8,144 bases of DNA from Paraprevotella sp. GTDB taxonomy: Bacteria > Bacteroidota > Bacteroidia > Bacteroidales > Bacteroidaceae. The notes beneath the pieces are model-generated. The model was given only the letters and a program-made list of their open reading frames with translations, made no database searches and was not told the DNA's origin. The DNA is taken from NCBI GenBank assembly GCA_017630975.1, contig JAGBUF010000176.1, positions 1-8,144 of the forward strand, read 5' to 3'. This document shows, in pieces, positions 1-6,521 of the stretch (position 1 is its first letter; the number at the start of each line of letters is the position of its first letter). Both the position numbers and the translations under genes were made by a program.

Positions 1-2
1 AA

Positions 3-1211
3 GGGCGCACCATCACCGGTGACGGTATTGCAGAAGCAACAGCCATCCGCAACATCATTGCCAACGCATGCAAACAACAAAAGTTCGGAGATGCCGAAAT
101 GACCTGGACCATCCAAAACCCAAGTTTTGAAACCGGCGACTTTACCGGATGGACCGTCAGCACACAGTGGGACACCAGAATCCTTCACGTTACTGATGCA
201 AATGGTGTGGAAATTGCTGACGCACAATACTTGTTCAACACTTGGAATGATAATGTAGATGCAGAAAATTCCGGTATCAACAACCCTATCAAGCAAACCA
301 TTACCGGTCTGCCCAACGGAACATACCGCGTTACTGCCATGGTAACTTCTGATTCGGGAAACAAGACCTTTGTTTTTGGTAACAGTACACCTGGTACTGC
401 CGTTCAAACAGAAGGAAATAACAAATTTGCAGAGGCTACAGCGGAATTCAAAGTAACCAACGGAACGGCTATTATCGGTGCAGTGGGCGCACGTGAGGGC
501 GCATTCAACGAGGCCGGTGGCAGCTGGTACAAGGCAGACCATTTCCGTCTCACCTATTTAGGTGCCGACCTGACTCTAAACGAAGATGAAGAAATAGATT
601 GTGAAGAGGGTAAGTACCATCAAGTAACACTCAATCGTCCGGTAAAAGCTAATACGTGGTCTACATTCGTCGCTCCATTTGATATTGCAGAAATAGGCGA
701 TTGGGAAGTGATGACACTGAGCGCTGCAAAAGAGAACAACGGCATTATTACTCTGTCATTCGAGAAGGTGACAGCTGTAGAAGCCGGCGTTCCATACATG
801 GTACGCCACACAGAAGGAACTAATGCATTTGTTGTCGGCAATGTGAATGTCATGGCAGATTTGAAACCGACAACTGCAGGCAATGTAACATTCCAGCCTA
901 CATACACTCCGGGAAAAGTTCCAGTAGGAGCATATTTCATCAGTGGTAACAAGTTCTGGAAAGCAACCGACAATACCAACAATATCAACGCATATCGCGC
1001 ATACTTCGCCGTCAACGGTGGTGCAGAAGTAAACGCTATCAGCTTTGATTTGGATGGTATGGAGACCAATATCAACGATGCAACAACTGACGGTTTTGCT
1101 ACCATTGTGGCCATCTACAGTCTTGATGGTCGTCGCATTGAAAGCATGCAACGCGGCGTGAATATCGTGAAATTAAGCAATGGAAAGACCAAGAAAGTGA
1201 TTGTAAAATAA
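3..1211 (+). CDS. Secreted multidomain protein with jelly-roll (carbohydrate-binding-like) domain and C-terminal sorting tail, 5' truncated
   Basis: The frame is open from the window edge (base 3) to TAA at 1209-1211, giving 402 visible residues. The first Met (base 99, residue 33) is internal, because in-frame coding-like sequence (GRTITGDGIAEATAIRN...) precedes it, so the true start lies outside the window. Residues 1-32 look like the end of a helical segment. Residues about 33-185 form a beta-rich jelly roll opening W-T-I-Q-N-P-S-F-E...GW and closing WYKADHFRLTYLG, as in CBM-like domains of Bacteroidales glycan-active proteins. Residues about 195-340 are a second beta domain with NTWSTFVAPFD, AGVPYMV and GNKFWKATD, a type I know from Prevotella/Bacteroides surface proteins. 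The last 45 residues, IYSLDGRRI...GVNIVKLSNGKTKKVIVK, resemble type IX secretion/sorting tails. The catalytic or main domain is missing, so the activity is unknown. The GH27 protein at 2431-5166 ends with the same helix, jelly roll and tail order. Confidence 0.85.
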   Translation, partial: GRTITGDGIAEATAIRNIIANACKQQKFGDAEMTWTIQNPSFETGDFTGWTVSTQWDTRILHVTDANGVEIADAQYLFNTWNDNVDAENSGINNPIKQTITGLPNGTYRVTAMVTSDSGNKTFVFGNSTPGTAVQTEGNNKFAEATAEFKVTNGTAIIGAVGAREGAFNEAGGSWYKADHFRLTYLGADLTLNEDEEIDCEEGKYHQVTLNRPVKANTWSTFVAPFDIAEIGDWEVMTLSAAKENNGIITLSFEKVTAVEAGVPYMVRHTEGTNAFVVGNVNVMADLKPTTAGNVTFQPTYTPGKVPVGAYFISGNKFWKATDNTNNINAYRAYFAVNGGAEVNAISFDLDGMETNINDATTDGFATIVAIYSLDGRRIESMQRGVNIVKLSNGKTKKVIVK

Positions 1212-1222
1212 AGAATCCGTTC

Positions 1223-1245
1223 CTGCTCCCCTTTTGGGGGAGCGG
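1223..1245 (+). terminator. GC-rich hairpin after the first gene (weak terminator or processing stem)
   Basis: A 9-bp stem starts 12 bases after the stop codon: 1223-1231 pairs with 1237-1245 (CTGCTCCCC with GGGGAGCGG, one T-G wobble) around a TTTTG loop. No T-run follows on either strand, so it is not a classic intrinsic terminator. It may protect the 3' end of the upstream message or only attenuate read-through into the small peptide gene at 1286. Confidence 0.45.
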
Positions 1246-1285
1246 AAAGGTATAAAATGAATATAAACTAAACAATACTATAAGA

Positions 1286-1459
1286 ATGAAAAAAATGTAT
1301 ATGACACCGGCTGTTGAGGTGCACAAGATAGATGTAGAATGTATGTTGGACATGTCCGCTACCGGCTCTTTACCCGGAACTGGAATCGGTGGTGAAAGCA
1401 ATGGCAGCATGGACGCTGATGCAAACATCCGTAACGAGTGGGACGAAGGTTTGTGGTAA
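1286..1459 (+). CDS. Small 57-residue hypothetical protein of the MKKxYxxP type
   Basis: ATG at 1286 opens a 57-codon frame ending TAA at 1457-1459. It begins MKKMYMTPAVEVHKIDVECM and continues with LDMSATGSLPG, a Gly/Ser-rich stretch, MDADAN and an acidic aromatic end, EWDEGLW. I recognise the layout as a recurrent class of short unannotated Bacteroidales proteins: MKK-x-Y-x-x-P, a hydrophobic/acidic strand, Met-Leu near residue 20, a Gly-rich middle and an acidic end with Trp. No function is known to me. No signal peptide or membrane helix is visible, and there is no clear Shine-Dalgarno, as is normal in this phylum. It starts 74 bases after the secreted-protein gene and ends 16 bases before a strong terminator, so it is either the last gene of that transcript or a monocistronic unit. 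Placement and composition support a real gene; the function is open. Confidence 0.72.
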   Translation: MKKMYMTPAVEVHKIDVECMLDMSATGSLPGTGIGGESNGSMDADANIRNEWDEGLW

Positions 1460-1475
1460 TACCCCCACTCTTAAT

Positions 1476-1524
1476 CCAAAAGCAATCAGCCTGTCATTCA
1501 ATGTGACAGGCTGATTGTTTTTGG
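1476..1524 (+). terminator. Strong intrinsic terminator with 21-bp stem, possibly bidirectional
   Basis: Bases 1476-1496 pair with 1504-1524 along all 21 positions, with one G-T wobble (1482/1518), around the 7-base loop TTCAATG. The core arms are CAATCAGCCTGTCA and TGACAGGCTGATTG. The top-strand 3' arm runs into TTTTT at 1518-1522. It ends transcription of the small peptide gene. The bottom strand has TTTTGG in its 3' arm, so the same element can stop the TPR gene (stop at 1596) coming the other way. Confidence 0.88.
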
Positions 1525-1552
1525 TATATAAACGAAATTCGTTTCCACAACC

Positions 1553-1582
1553 GTTAAGGTTAAAGTTAAAGTTAAGGTTAAA
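1553..1582 (+). repeat. Five tandem GTTAA(A/G) hexamers
   Basis: Bases 1553-1582 read GTTAAG, GTTAAA, GTTAAA, GTTAAG, GTTAAA: five back-to-back 6-base units differing only at the last base. They sit between the terminator at 1476-1524 and the end of the TPR gene at 1596. Just upstream, 1530-1544 (AAACGAAATTCGTTT) is a perfect odd-centred palindrome. The stretch encodes nothing. It may be a slippage-prone microsatellite or a protein binding site. Confidence 0.85.
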
Positions 1583-1595
1583 TTATAGTAAATTC

Positions 1596-2423
1596 TCACC
1601 TCAACAAATGTCGCATGGAGGCCACCTCGTTGGCATCGGCACCCAACTGCAATGCCTTGTCAAGGTCCATACGTGCCTCTTTCTTCCTATTGGTGGCGAT
1701 ATACAGCATCGCACGATTTAATAAATAATCTGTATTTCCCGGTTCCAGTTCAATGGCACGATTAAAATCCTCCTCAGCTGCCTCATATTGTTTGCGATCT
1801 TGTTCCATTCCCGCACGAATGGCATAAAACATTGCATGATCAGGTGAGGTGGCAATCATCGCATTGATTTGCTCCATCGCCTCACGAGGGCGATTGTCCT
1901 TGTCGTTCAACAACACCAGTCCCACACGAGCTTTCTCGTGCGATGGGTTGATACGCAACAATGCCTCATAATCTGCACGCGCTTTTTTATACAATCGCTG
2001 TTCGGTATAAATGTAGGCACGCATGAACAAAGCATCCTGCTCATCCTCTTTCCAATCAAGTACATCGCTATAGTCGACCAACGCTTTATCAAGGTTTCCC
2101 AAACGCATATACAAAGAGGCACGCGCCATACGCAGTGGCAAGAGATGCGATGCGATATTCAACCCCATCGTATAACTCTCCAATGCCTTTTCGTACTTTT
2201 CCCTACGCTCCTGCATCCTACCAATCTGGTAATAAATCATGGCATTGGAGCGCTGCGCCGGTTCAATGCGCATGGCTTCGCGGAACATCTGCTCTGCCTG
2301 TTCCATACTATCTTCAGACATGGCAGACAAGGCTTGTCTGACATAATCCTTATAGGTTTGTGCATGCGTTGCAGACAGACAAGCACACAACAGTAATAAT
2401 AAAACCACTCTACCCATACGCAT
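1596..2423 (-). CDS. Exported tetratricopeptide repeat (TPR) protein
   Basis: 275 residues. An N-terminal signal peptide (MRMGRVVLLLLLCACLSATHA) has a likely signal peptidase I site before Gln22. The mature protein is almost entirely seven TPR units of 34 residues, at about 24-57, 61-94, 95-128, 129-162, 163-196, 197-230 and 231-264. The diagnostic small residues fall at unit positions 8 and 20 (A31/A43, G68/A80, A102/A114, A136/A148, A204/A216, A238/A250), and Pro at position 32 appears in units 1, 4 and 6. TPR superhelices bind partner proteins; no catalytic domain is present, so this is probably a periplasmic or outer-membrane scaffold. It begins 7 bp after the GH27 stop and is almost certainly translated from the same message. 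ATG 2423 is preferred because AAAGGA lies four bases upstream; the second Met, two codons later, is the alternative. The Cys pair in LCAC is not a good lipobox. Confidence 0.88.
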   Translation of the reverse strand: MRMGRVVLLLLLCACLSATHAQTYKDYVRQALSAMSEDSMEQAEQMFREAMRIEPAQRSNAMIYYQIGRMQERREKYEKALESYTMGLNIASHLLPLRMARASLYMRLGNLDKALVDYSDVLDWKEDEQDALFMRAYIYTEQRLYKKARADYEALLRINPSHEKARVGLVLLNDKDNRPREAMEQINAMIATSPDHAMFYAIRAGMEQDRKQYEAAEEDFNRAIELEPGNTDYLLNRAMLYIATNRKKEARMDLDKALQLGADANEVASMRHLLR

Positions 2424-2433
2424 TGATCCTTTA
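2424..2433 (-). promoter_or_regulatory. Shine-Dalgarno of the TPR gene overlapping the GH27 stop codon
   Basis: On the bottom strand the junction reads ATAAAGGATCAATG: the stop TAA (2433-2431) shares two bases with AAAGGA (2432-2427), and the next start ATG is at 2423-2421. A clear Shine-Dalgarno is unusual next to the other starts in this window. It suggests translational coupling of the TPR protein to the GH27 enzyme. Confidence 0.6.
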
Positions 2434-5166
2434 TTTCACTTCTATTTTCTTATCTCCGACGATATAGATACCTTTTTTCAAACCTTCTAATGCTTTTTTG
2501 CGTTCCACTTTCTCTTTACACAACACACCATCCATTCTATACACATTGACATACTTGTCATCAGTGTACTTCACACCTTGAACGGAAGATGGGTCTCCTC
2601 CCCGATAATATAATTTGAAATTATCAAAGCAACACCAACTGTCATATTGCTTATTGCTATTGGAAACGCCTACCCTGATTCGGTTGTTGGTCACCTTGGC
2701 ATCTACGGAGTTCCAATACAGCCCTTGTTCAAAACAGACAGAAGCTGCATACATGCTATTGATATAACCATTCTTCGTATCCAATGAACCAAACATACCG
2801 GTATCGCCATCATAAGGATAGCTATAGAGTGATGCAATGGGCTGTTTGTCGGTCCAAATACTTAAATAGGCTGTAACCTCTTCCGTCCCCGCTTTATAAG
2901 CTGCCCCACCATCATTCTCACCTACACGATACAAGGCCTGCGCCATCAATCGGTAGTCACCATTCTTGACATTACGTATGGTTTGATACATGGTGAAATT
3001 CACATTCCAGAATTCCGCCACTCCTGACCGCAATGTAGGTGTGGAAGTCCAACCGCTATCATCATTATCGAAAGTGGTATTTGTCAACAAGAATGTCACA
3101 TCCCATTCTCCTCCTTCAGTCGGATTCACTTTTTCAGAAGTATGGAAAGCTACCACCGCATTCTTAAAGGTAGTATAAACACTTTCCATCTCTTTTTCTG
3201 TTGTTGCCAACTGTGCATTATCCAATGCAGTGTTCATATCGCTCATGAATTCATCAACCTCTGTTCCCGGCACGGTATATGAAATATTTGTTTTGCAAAT
3301 ACCCACCAATTGATCAATTTTATCTAAAATGAGATTCGCTGCACTTGCCTCATCATACACCTTTTTCAGATTTTCTACTGCTTGCAAATAATTTTCTTGG
3401 GTAGGTTCTATCGTTTTTGATGCTGTCAATGCTTGTTCCGCTATTGTTTTCAGCCCTTCTGTCAATCCTTGTGCTATCAAGGATTCTAATTTCCCTTGTT
3501 CTACCTCCAACATACGCTCATAAACCACCATTGAACCTTTGGGTACAATCTCCATACAGTCAATATTAGGCATCCATCCTGTTGGGTTGTAAAGACGGAT
3601 AATATTGTTTCCTTTCTTCAGTGCGATATCCACCTCAACAGTTGCCGTCTTGCTCCATCCACCGGAATTCACTGTGAATTGTTGTGCTTCTCCACCATTC
3701 ACTTGTAAATACATATCACGTTGTTCGCCGGAAAGATAAGTCAATGTCATGGTGTATTCCCCACCATTCTCGCTATATACATTGCGCCATTGCAGGTCGT
3801 TCTCGGCTTTACGCCCCAGCCAGCCGGCCAATGCTCCACCGGAGCAATAGGATGCCTCCTCATAAACTCCTGTCTCCGCCGTTTGGTTGTTGTAGAGTTC
3901 CTGATATGCACTCAACCACGCTGTTTCTCCTTCGTATTTGGTGCGTTCATAACGTTGCTCGGCTGTAAGTTTGTAGATACGCGTACCATGTGCAGGGACA
4001 GTCACACTCATCTCACCCAAATAGCTCCCCACATCTTTTTTTTCAAAGAGGTCACGCACCAACACCTCACCACCCAGATCAAGAGAAAGGAAATCAACTG
4101 TCATCTGTATTTCAGAATCGTTAGGGTTATAAATGGCTATCGCCCTCTTCTTACCATATAGTTCTTCTACATCTTTTACCAAAAGACATGCTCCTCCCAC
4201 GTTTTTAACGACATAAGCCTGTAAACCTAATTCATCTTGATTCAAGGCGATTAACTCCTTATTGGTCATCAGTGCAAGTGCTTCGTCGGTAATGGTTGTC
4301 ATATCGCAACCTATCAAAAGAGGCGAACTCATGATGCACCACATACCAAAATGCGTCTTATCCTCCTCAGCAGACAAACCACGTCCCACTTCCAACATAT
4401 CCATATCGTTATATTTTCCTTCTGTGGCATATGCTGACAAATAAAGATTCTGCCCTACGATACTCTTTATGGAGTTCCATCCCAAATAGATATCCTCCGA
4501 TATACGCCATGAGGTAGCCACATCATGCACCCATGTTCCGGGGAATGCCCATCGACACACGTTCAATCGCACATCCGTACGCCCTGTATTGACAATAGCT
4601 TGATGAATCGCAGTGTAACGTTCTTGCTCGGACAAATCCAATTTATCCACATTATGCCCCGGATCACCTCCACAGAAATCCACTTTGATAAAGTCAAAGT
4701 TCAGATCCTTGAAATACAAGTCGATATCCTCCTGGTCATGCCCGTACAGTCCCACTCCTTCTCCTATTTTGTCACCTCCCCAATAAGATGCACAAGTATT
4801 CTTTCCCGCATCGGAATAGATACCGGCTTTCAGCCCCTTGGCATGGATATAATCCACCACCGTACGCATCCCATTAGGGAATCGCGTGGGGTGAATTAAC
4901 AAATTCCCTTCACTATCACGACCTCCAAAGAATCCATCATCTATATTCAAATAGATATATCCGGCATCTTTCAATCCTGTTGACACAATAGCATCCGCCT
5001 GCGACTTGATAATTGACTCACTGATTTGGAATCCGTATGCATTCCATGAACTCCACCCCATCGTAGGTGTCTCATAAGCAAACATCGTATGGTTCAACCA
5101 TAGAAATTGCAACACAAAAAGGAATAGGACCTTGTAGTTTTTTCTCATAATATTATTTTTACTCAT
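2431..5166 (-). CDS. Secreted multidomain GH27 alpha-galactosidase-type glycoside hydrolase
   Basis: 911 residues. Residues 1-30 are a signal peptide ending TMFA (Met7 is an alternative start). Residues about 31-310 are a GH27 (beta/alpha)8 barrel with GWSSWNAYG (37-45), IDDGFF (75-80), DAGKNTC (119-125), the nucleophile motif KVDFC (Asp163), the acid/base motif WRISEDI (Asp225) and YNDMDMLEVG (252-261). These are the retaining-mechanism residues of alpha-galactosidases; Cys125 and Cys165 match the conserved disulfide. Residues 315-400 are the usual C-terminal beta sandwich. Residues about 415-545 resemble a CBM6/CBM35-type module (NDLQWRNV...GGEYTMTLTY...KKGNNIIRL...NIDCMEIV), 550-680 are helical (FIVAR-like), 688-856 are a second jelly roll, and 866-911 are a sorting tail (VNVYRMDG...KKGIYIVGDKKIEVK). 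The double Asp in IDDG argues against beta-L-arabinopyranosidase. Arg205 replaces Glu in the C-E-W specificity loop, so the exact substrate is uncertain. It is the first gene of an operon with the TPR protein. Confidence 0.92.
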   Translation of the reverse strand: MSKNNIMRKNYKVLFLFVLQFLWLNHTMFAYETPTMGWSSWNAYGFQISESIIKSQADAIVSTGLKDAGYIYLNIDDGFFGGRDSEGNLLIHPTRFPNGMRTVVDYIHAKGLKAGIYSDAGKNTCASYWGGDKIGEGVGLYGHDQEDIDLYFKDLNFDFIKVDFCGGDPGHNVDKLDLSEQERYTAIHQAIVNTGRTDVRLNVCRWAFPGTWVHDVATSWRISEDIYLGWNSIKSIVGQNLYLSAYATEGKYNDMDMLEVGRGLSAEEDKTHFGMWCIMSSPLLIGCDMTTITDEALALMTNKELIALNQDELGLQAYVVKNVGGACLLVKDVEELYGKKRAIAIYNPNDSEIQMTVDFLSLDLGGEVLVRDLFEKKDVGSYLGEMSVTVPAHGTRIYKLTAEQRYERTKYEGETAWLSAYQELYNNQTAETGVYEEASYCSGGALAGWLGRKAENDLQWRNVYSENGGEYTMTLTYLSGEQRDMYLQVNGGEAQQFTVNSGGWSKTATVEVDIALKKGNNIIRLYNPTGWMPNIDCMEIVPKGSMVVYERMLEVEQGKLESLIAQGLTEGLKTIAEQALTASKTIEPTQENYLQAVENLKKVYDEASAANLILDKIDQLVGICKTNISYTVPGTEVDEFMSDMNTALDNAQLATTEKEMESVYTTFKNAVVAFHTSEKVNPTEGGEWDVTFLLTNTTFDNDDSGWTSTPTLRSGVAEFWNVNFTMYQTIRNVKNGDYRLMAQALYRVGENDGGAAYKAGTEEVTAYLSIWTDKQPIASLYSYPYDGDTGMFGSLDTKNGYINSMYAASVCFEQGLYWNSVDAKVTNNRIRVGVSNSNKQYDSWCCFDNFKLYYRGGDPSSVQGVKYTDDKYVNVYRMDGVLCKEKVERKKALEGLKKGIYIVGDKKIEVK

Positions 5167-5269
5167 GTTCTATACATACAAAGAAAAAAAATACCGAAAA
5201 AACAACAAAATAAATCCATGTCTTTTTACACACCATTCTACTATTTATAATTTTTCACGATCTTTATTC

Positions 5270-5296
5270 TTTGGAAAAATCAAATACTTATCTTTG
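5270..5296 (+). promoter_or_regulatory. Bacteroidota-type promoter of the small gene at 5335
   Basis: TATCTTTG at 5289-5296 matches the Bacteroides -7 consensus TAnnTTTG exactly. TTTG at 5270-5273 is the nearest -33-like element, with a 15-base spacer that is shorter than usual; TTTA at 5263-5266 would give 22. Transcription would begin near 5303, leaving about 30 bases of A-rich leader. The intergenic region 5167-5334 also has to carry the GH27 promoter on the other strand, which I could not locate convincingly. Confidence 0.55.
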
Positions 5297-5334
5297 TAAA
5301 GAATACACTCTTTACAGAAACAAAAAACACCATT

Positions 5335-5670
5335 ATGAACAACGTCCGTATGAACGAATCTGCCGAAAATATCGGTTTCGTTGAATGTAGAATAAAAGGA
5401 AGACCGGAAAAGTTCGTACTACAACTGACCTATCCACAATGCTTTTTCCAAGTACATGAGTTCAGAAACACTCAAGAATATATGGACACACTGGCAAAGA
5501 GCACAAACTGGGTGCACACACAAGTGGGTAGCCGCACCATGGCGCTAACCTTCAATGGATGTATGATGCACTATGACTATGACCAAACCAATGCAAGTGA
5601 ACGAGCGAAACAACTCATAGAAACATTAAAAGAGGCTGCCAAATGGTATAATGATTTTTTGGCGGAATAA
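5335..5670 (+). CDS. Conserved-looking hypothetical protein, 111 residues
   Basis: ATG 5335 to TAA 5668-5670. I do not recognise the family. No signal peptide or membrane segment is present, so it is predicted cytoplasmic. The layout alternates beta strands (GFVECRIKG, KFVLQLTYPQ, TMALTFNG) and finishes with an amphipathic helix (ASERAKQLIETLKEAAKW), suggesting a compact alpha/beta domain. Two Cys residues (in VECR and PQCFF) and one in NGCMM do not form a CxxC motif. Base composition is like the flanking chromosomal genes and unlike the AT-rich DNA that begins right after its stop. It is divergent from the GH27 operon and has its own promoter. Being monocistronic next to a sugar hydrolase gives no safe hint of function. 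Confidence 0.75.
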   Translation: MNNVRMNESAENIGFVECRIKGRPEKFVLQLTYPQCFFQVHEFRNTQEYMDTLAKSTNWVHTQVGSRTMALTFNGCMMHYDYDQTNASERAKQLIETLKEAAKWYNDFLAE

Positions 5671-5895
5671 AATATAGACATTTGGGGTTTTGTTTGTTCT
5701 TCCATATTCATTAAATTTGCAAAGCCTACCGATCATTATACAGATAATACTGTTATACCTAATGATATAGTACAAGCAATATATTGGAATAATGGTAAAA
5801 TAACTGATAGGTTAAACCCCAATATTACTAATTCCAACGTTAAGGGTGCAACTAAATACGCTAAAACATTTGAAGAACAAAAGATAATAAAATGA
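5671..5895 (+). pseudogene. Headless 3' fragment of an unknown gene, overlapping the GH25 start
   Basis: Directly after the preceding gene's stop, in the same frame, 74 codons are open up to TGA 5893-5895. The part from about 5713 looks coding: KFAKPTDHYTDNTV, then AIYWNNGKITDRLNPN and a tail ending KTFEEQKIIK. By rough estimate, a 74-codon open frame at about 30% GC has a chance near 0.2%. Its stop overlaps the next start as ATGA, the usual sign of two co-translated genes. No ATG, GTG or TTG exists in this frame, and the two ATGs in the other frames (5762, 5792) hit stops within two and three codons. I read it as the C-terminal end of a gene that accompanied the GH25 gene in the donor and lost its 5' part on insertion. 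The family is not recognised. Confidence 0.6.
5689..5719 (+). promoter_or_regulatory. Candidate promoter at the start of the AT-rich insert
   Basis: TAAATTTG at 5712-5719 fits TAnnTTTG, and TTTG at 5689-5692 lies 19 bases upstream, the common spacing. If active it would start near 5726 and drive the GH25 gene with a leader of about 165 bases. The region is AT-rich, so chance matches are easy; treat it as a possibility. Confidence 0.35.
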
Positions 5896-6521
5896 AAAAT
5901 ATAATACTTTATTCAATTATTACTTTACTAATAAGTATTTTTTATTTAAATAATTCATATGTACCAAAATTTAATGGTATTGATATTTCTCATCATAATC
6001 ATGTAAATTGGAAGAAGATTAAAGGAGATTCAAATATTGAATTTTGTTATATTAAAGCAACTGAAGGTAAATCGTTTCGTGATCCAATGTGTTATAAACA
6101 TTCAAAACAAGCGCACGATAATGGTTTACTTGTAGGGCTTTATCATTATTTTCGAATAGATGTCAGTGCTCAATCACAGTTTGAGAACTTTAAACGAATG
6201 TATAACAGTATTCCTTCTGAGTTGATACCCGTAATTGACGTGGAGGAAACTGGAAATAACTTTCGCAACATTTCAAATTTAAATAATAAATTAGAAGAAC
6301 TTATTGCTCTTTTTGAAAAAGAATATGGTTGCAAACCTATTATCTATCTTGGTTCTTGGTGTTGCTGGAAGGTAATTCCTTCTATATATCAATGTCCTAT
6401 ATGGTTACGTTTTTTAAAGGTCTATCATTTTATTCCAAATACTACTATAAAACAAACAGCAATTATTGATAATTTAGATAGAAATTATTGTAAAGATATT
6501 AATAAAATAATATTAAAATAA
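5892..6521 (+). CDS. GH25-family muramidase (lysozyme) with N-terminal signal/membrane segment
   Basis: 209 residues. Residues 4-19 (IILYSIITLLISIFYL) form an uncleaved anchor or signal peptide without an obvious cleavage site, so the enzyme is likely membrane-tethered or exported. The GH25 domain follows: FNGIDISHHN (Asp31), FCYIKATEGKSFRDP (51-65), GLYHYF (82-87), PVIDVEE (Asp116, Glu118), PIIYLGSW (149-156), PIWLRF (169-174) and a C-terminal NLDRNYCKDINKI matching the usual V-D-x-N strand. The three acidic residues correspond to the catalytic set of Cellosyl-type muramidases, so it should cut the MurNAc-GlcNAc beta-1,4 bond of peptidoglycan. The end of the barrel is diverged (KQ where WQ is usual), but the length is about a full catalytic domain. 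Base composition is far poorer in GC than the neighbours (60-base lines counted by hand gave 18-37%). The start overlaps the upstream fragment (ATGA). No immunity-like gene follows. Confidence 0.85.
   Translation: MKNIILYSIITLLISIFYLNNSYVPKFNGIDISHHNHVNWKKIKGDSNIEFCYIKATEGKSFRDPMCYKHSKQAHDNGLLVGLYHYFRIDVSAQSQFENFKRMYNSIPSELIPVIDVEETGNNFRNISNLNNKLEELIALFEKEYGCKPIIYLGSWCCWKVIPSIYQCPIWLRFLKVYHFIPNTTIKQTAIIDNLDRNYCKDINKIILK

Noticed and set aside
620..1151. Open frames on the bottom strand opposite the first secreted-protein gene
   Set aside because: The top-strand frame has clear domains and a proper tail. The bottom-strand translations are low in pattern and overlap each other.
1553..1582. Hexamer array as a CRISPR or integration repeat
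   Set aside because: The units are 6 bases with no spacers, so this is a simple tandem repeat.
2376..2387. Lipoprotein signal (LCAC) in the TPR protein
   Set aside because: The residue before the Ala is Cys rather than the usual small or Ser residue, and no Ser/Gly-rich linker follows. A standard signal peptidase I site (THA before Q) fits better.
3684..4161. Top-strand open frames opposite the GH27 gene
   Set aside because: They lie inside the catalytic C-terminal sandwich and CBM coding region, are rich in Cys/His/Arg without motifs, and have no promoter or ribosome binding site.
5179..5213. GH27 promoter (bottom strand TTATTTTG at 5213-5206 or TTTCTTTG at 5186-5179)
   Set aside because: Each has a mismatch to TAnnTTTG and no convincing upstream TTG at normal spacing. 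The second would leave only about 5 bases of leader. Homopolymer-rich DNA makes such matches weak.
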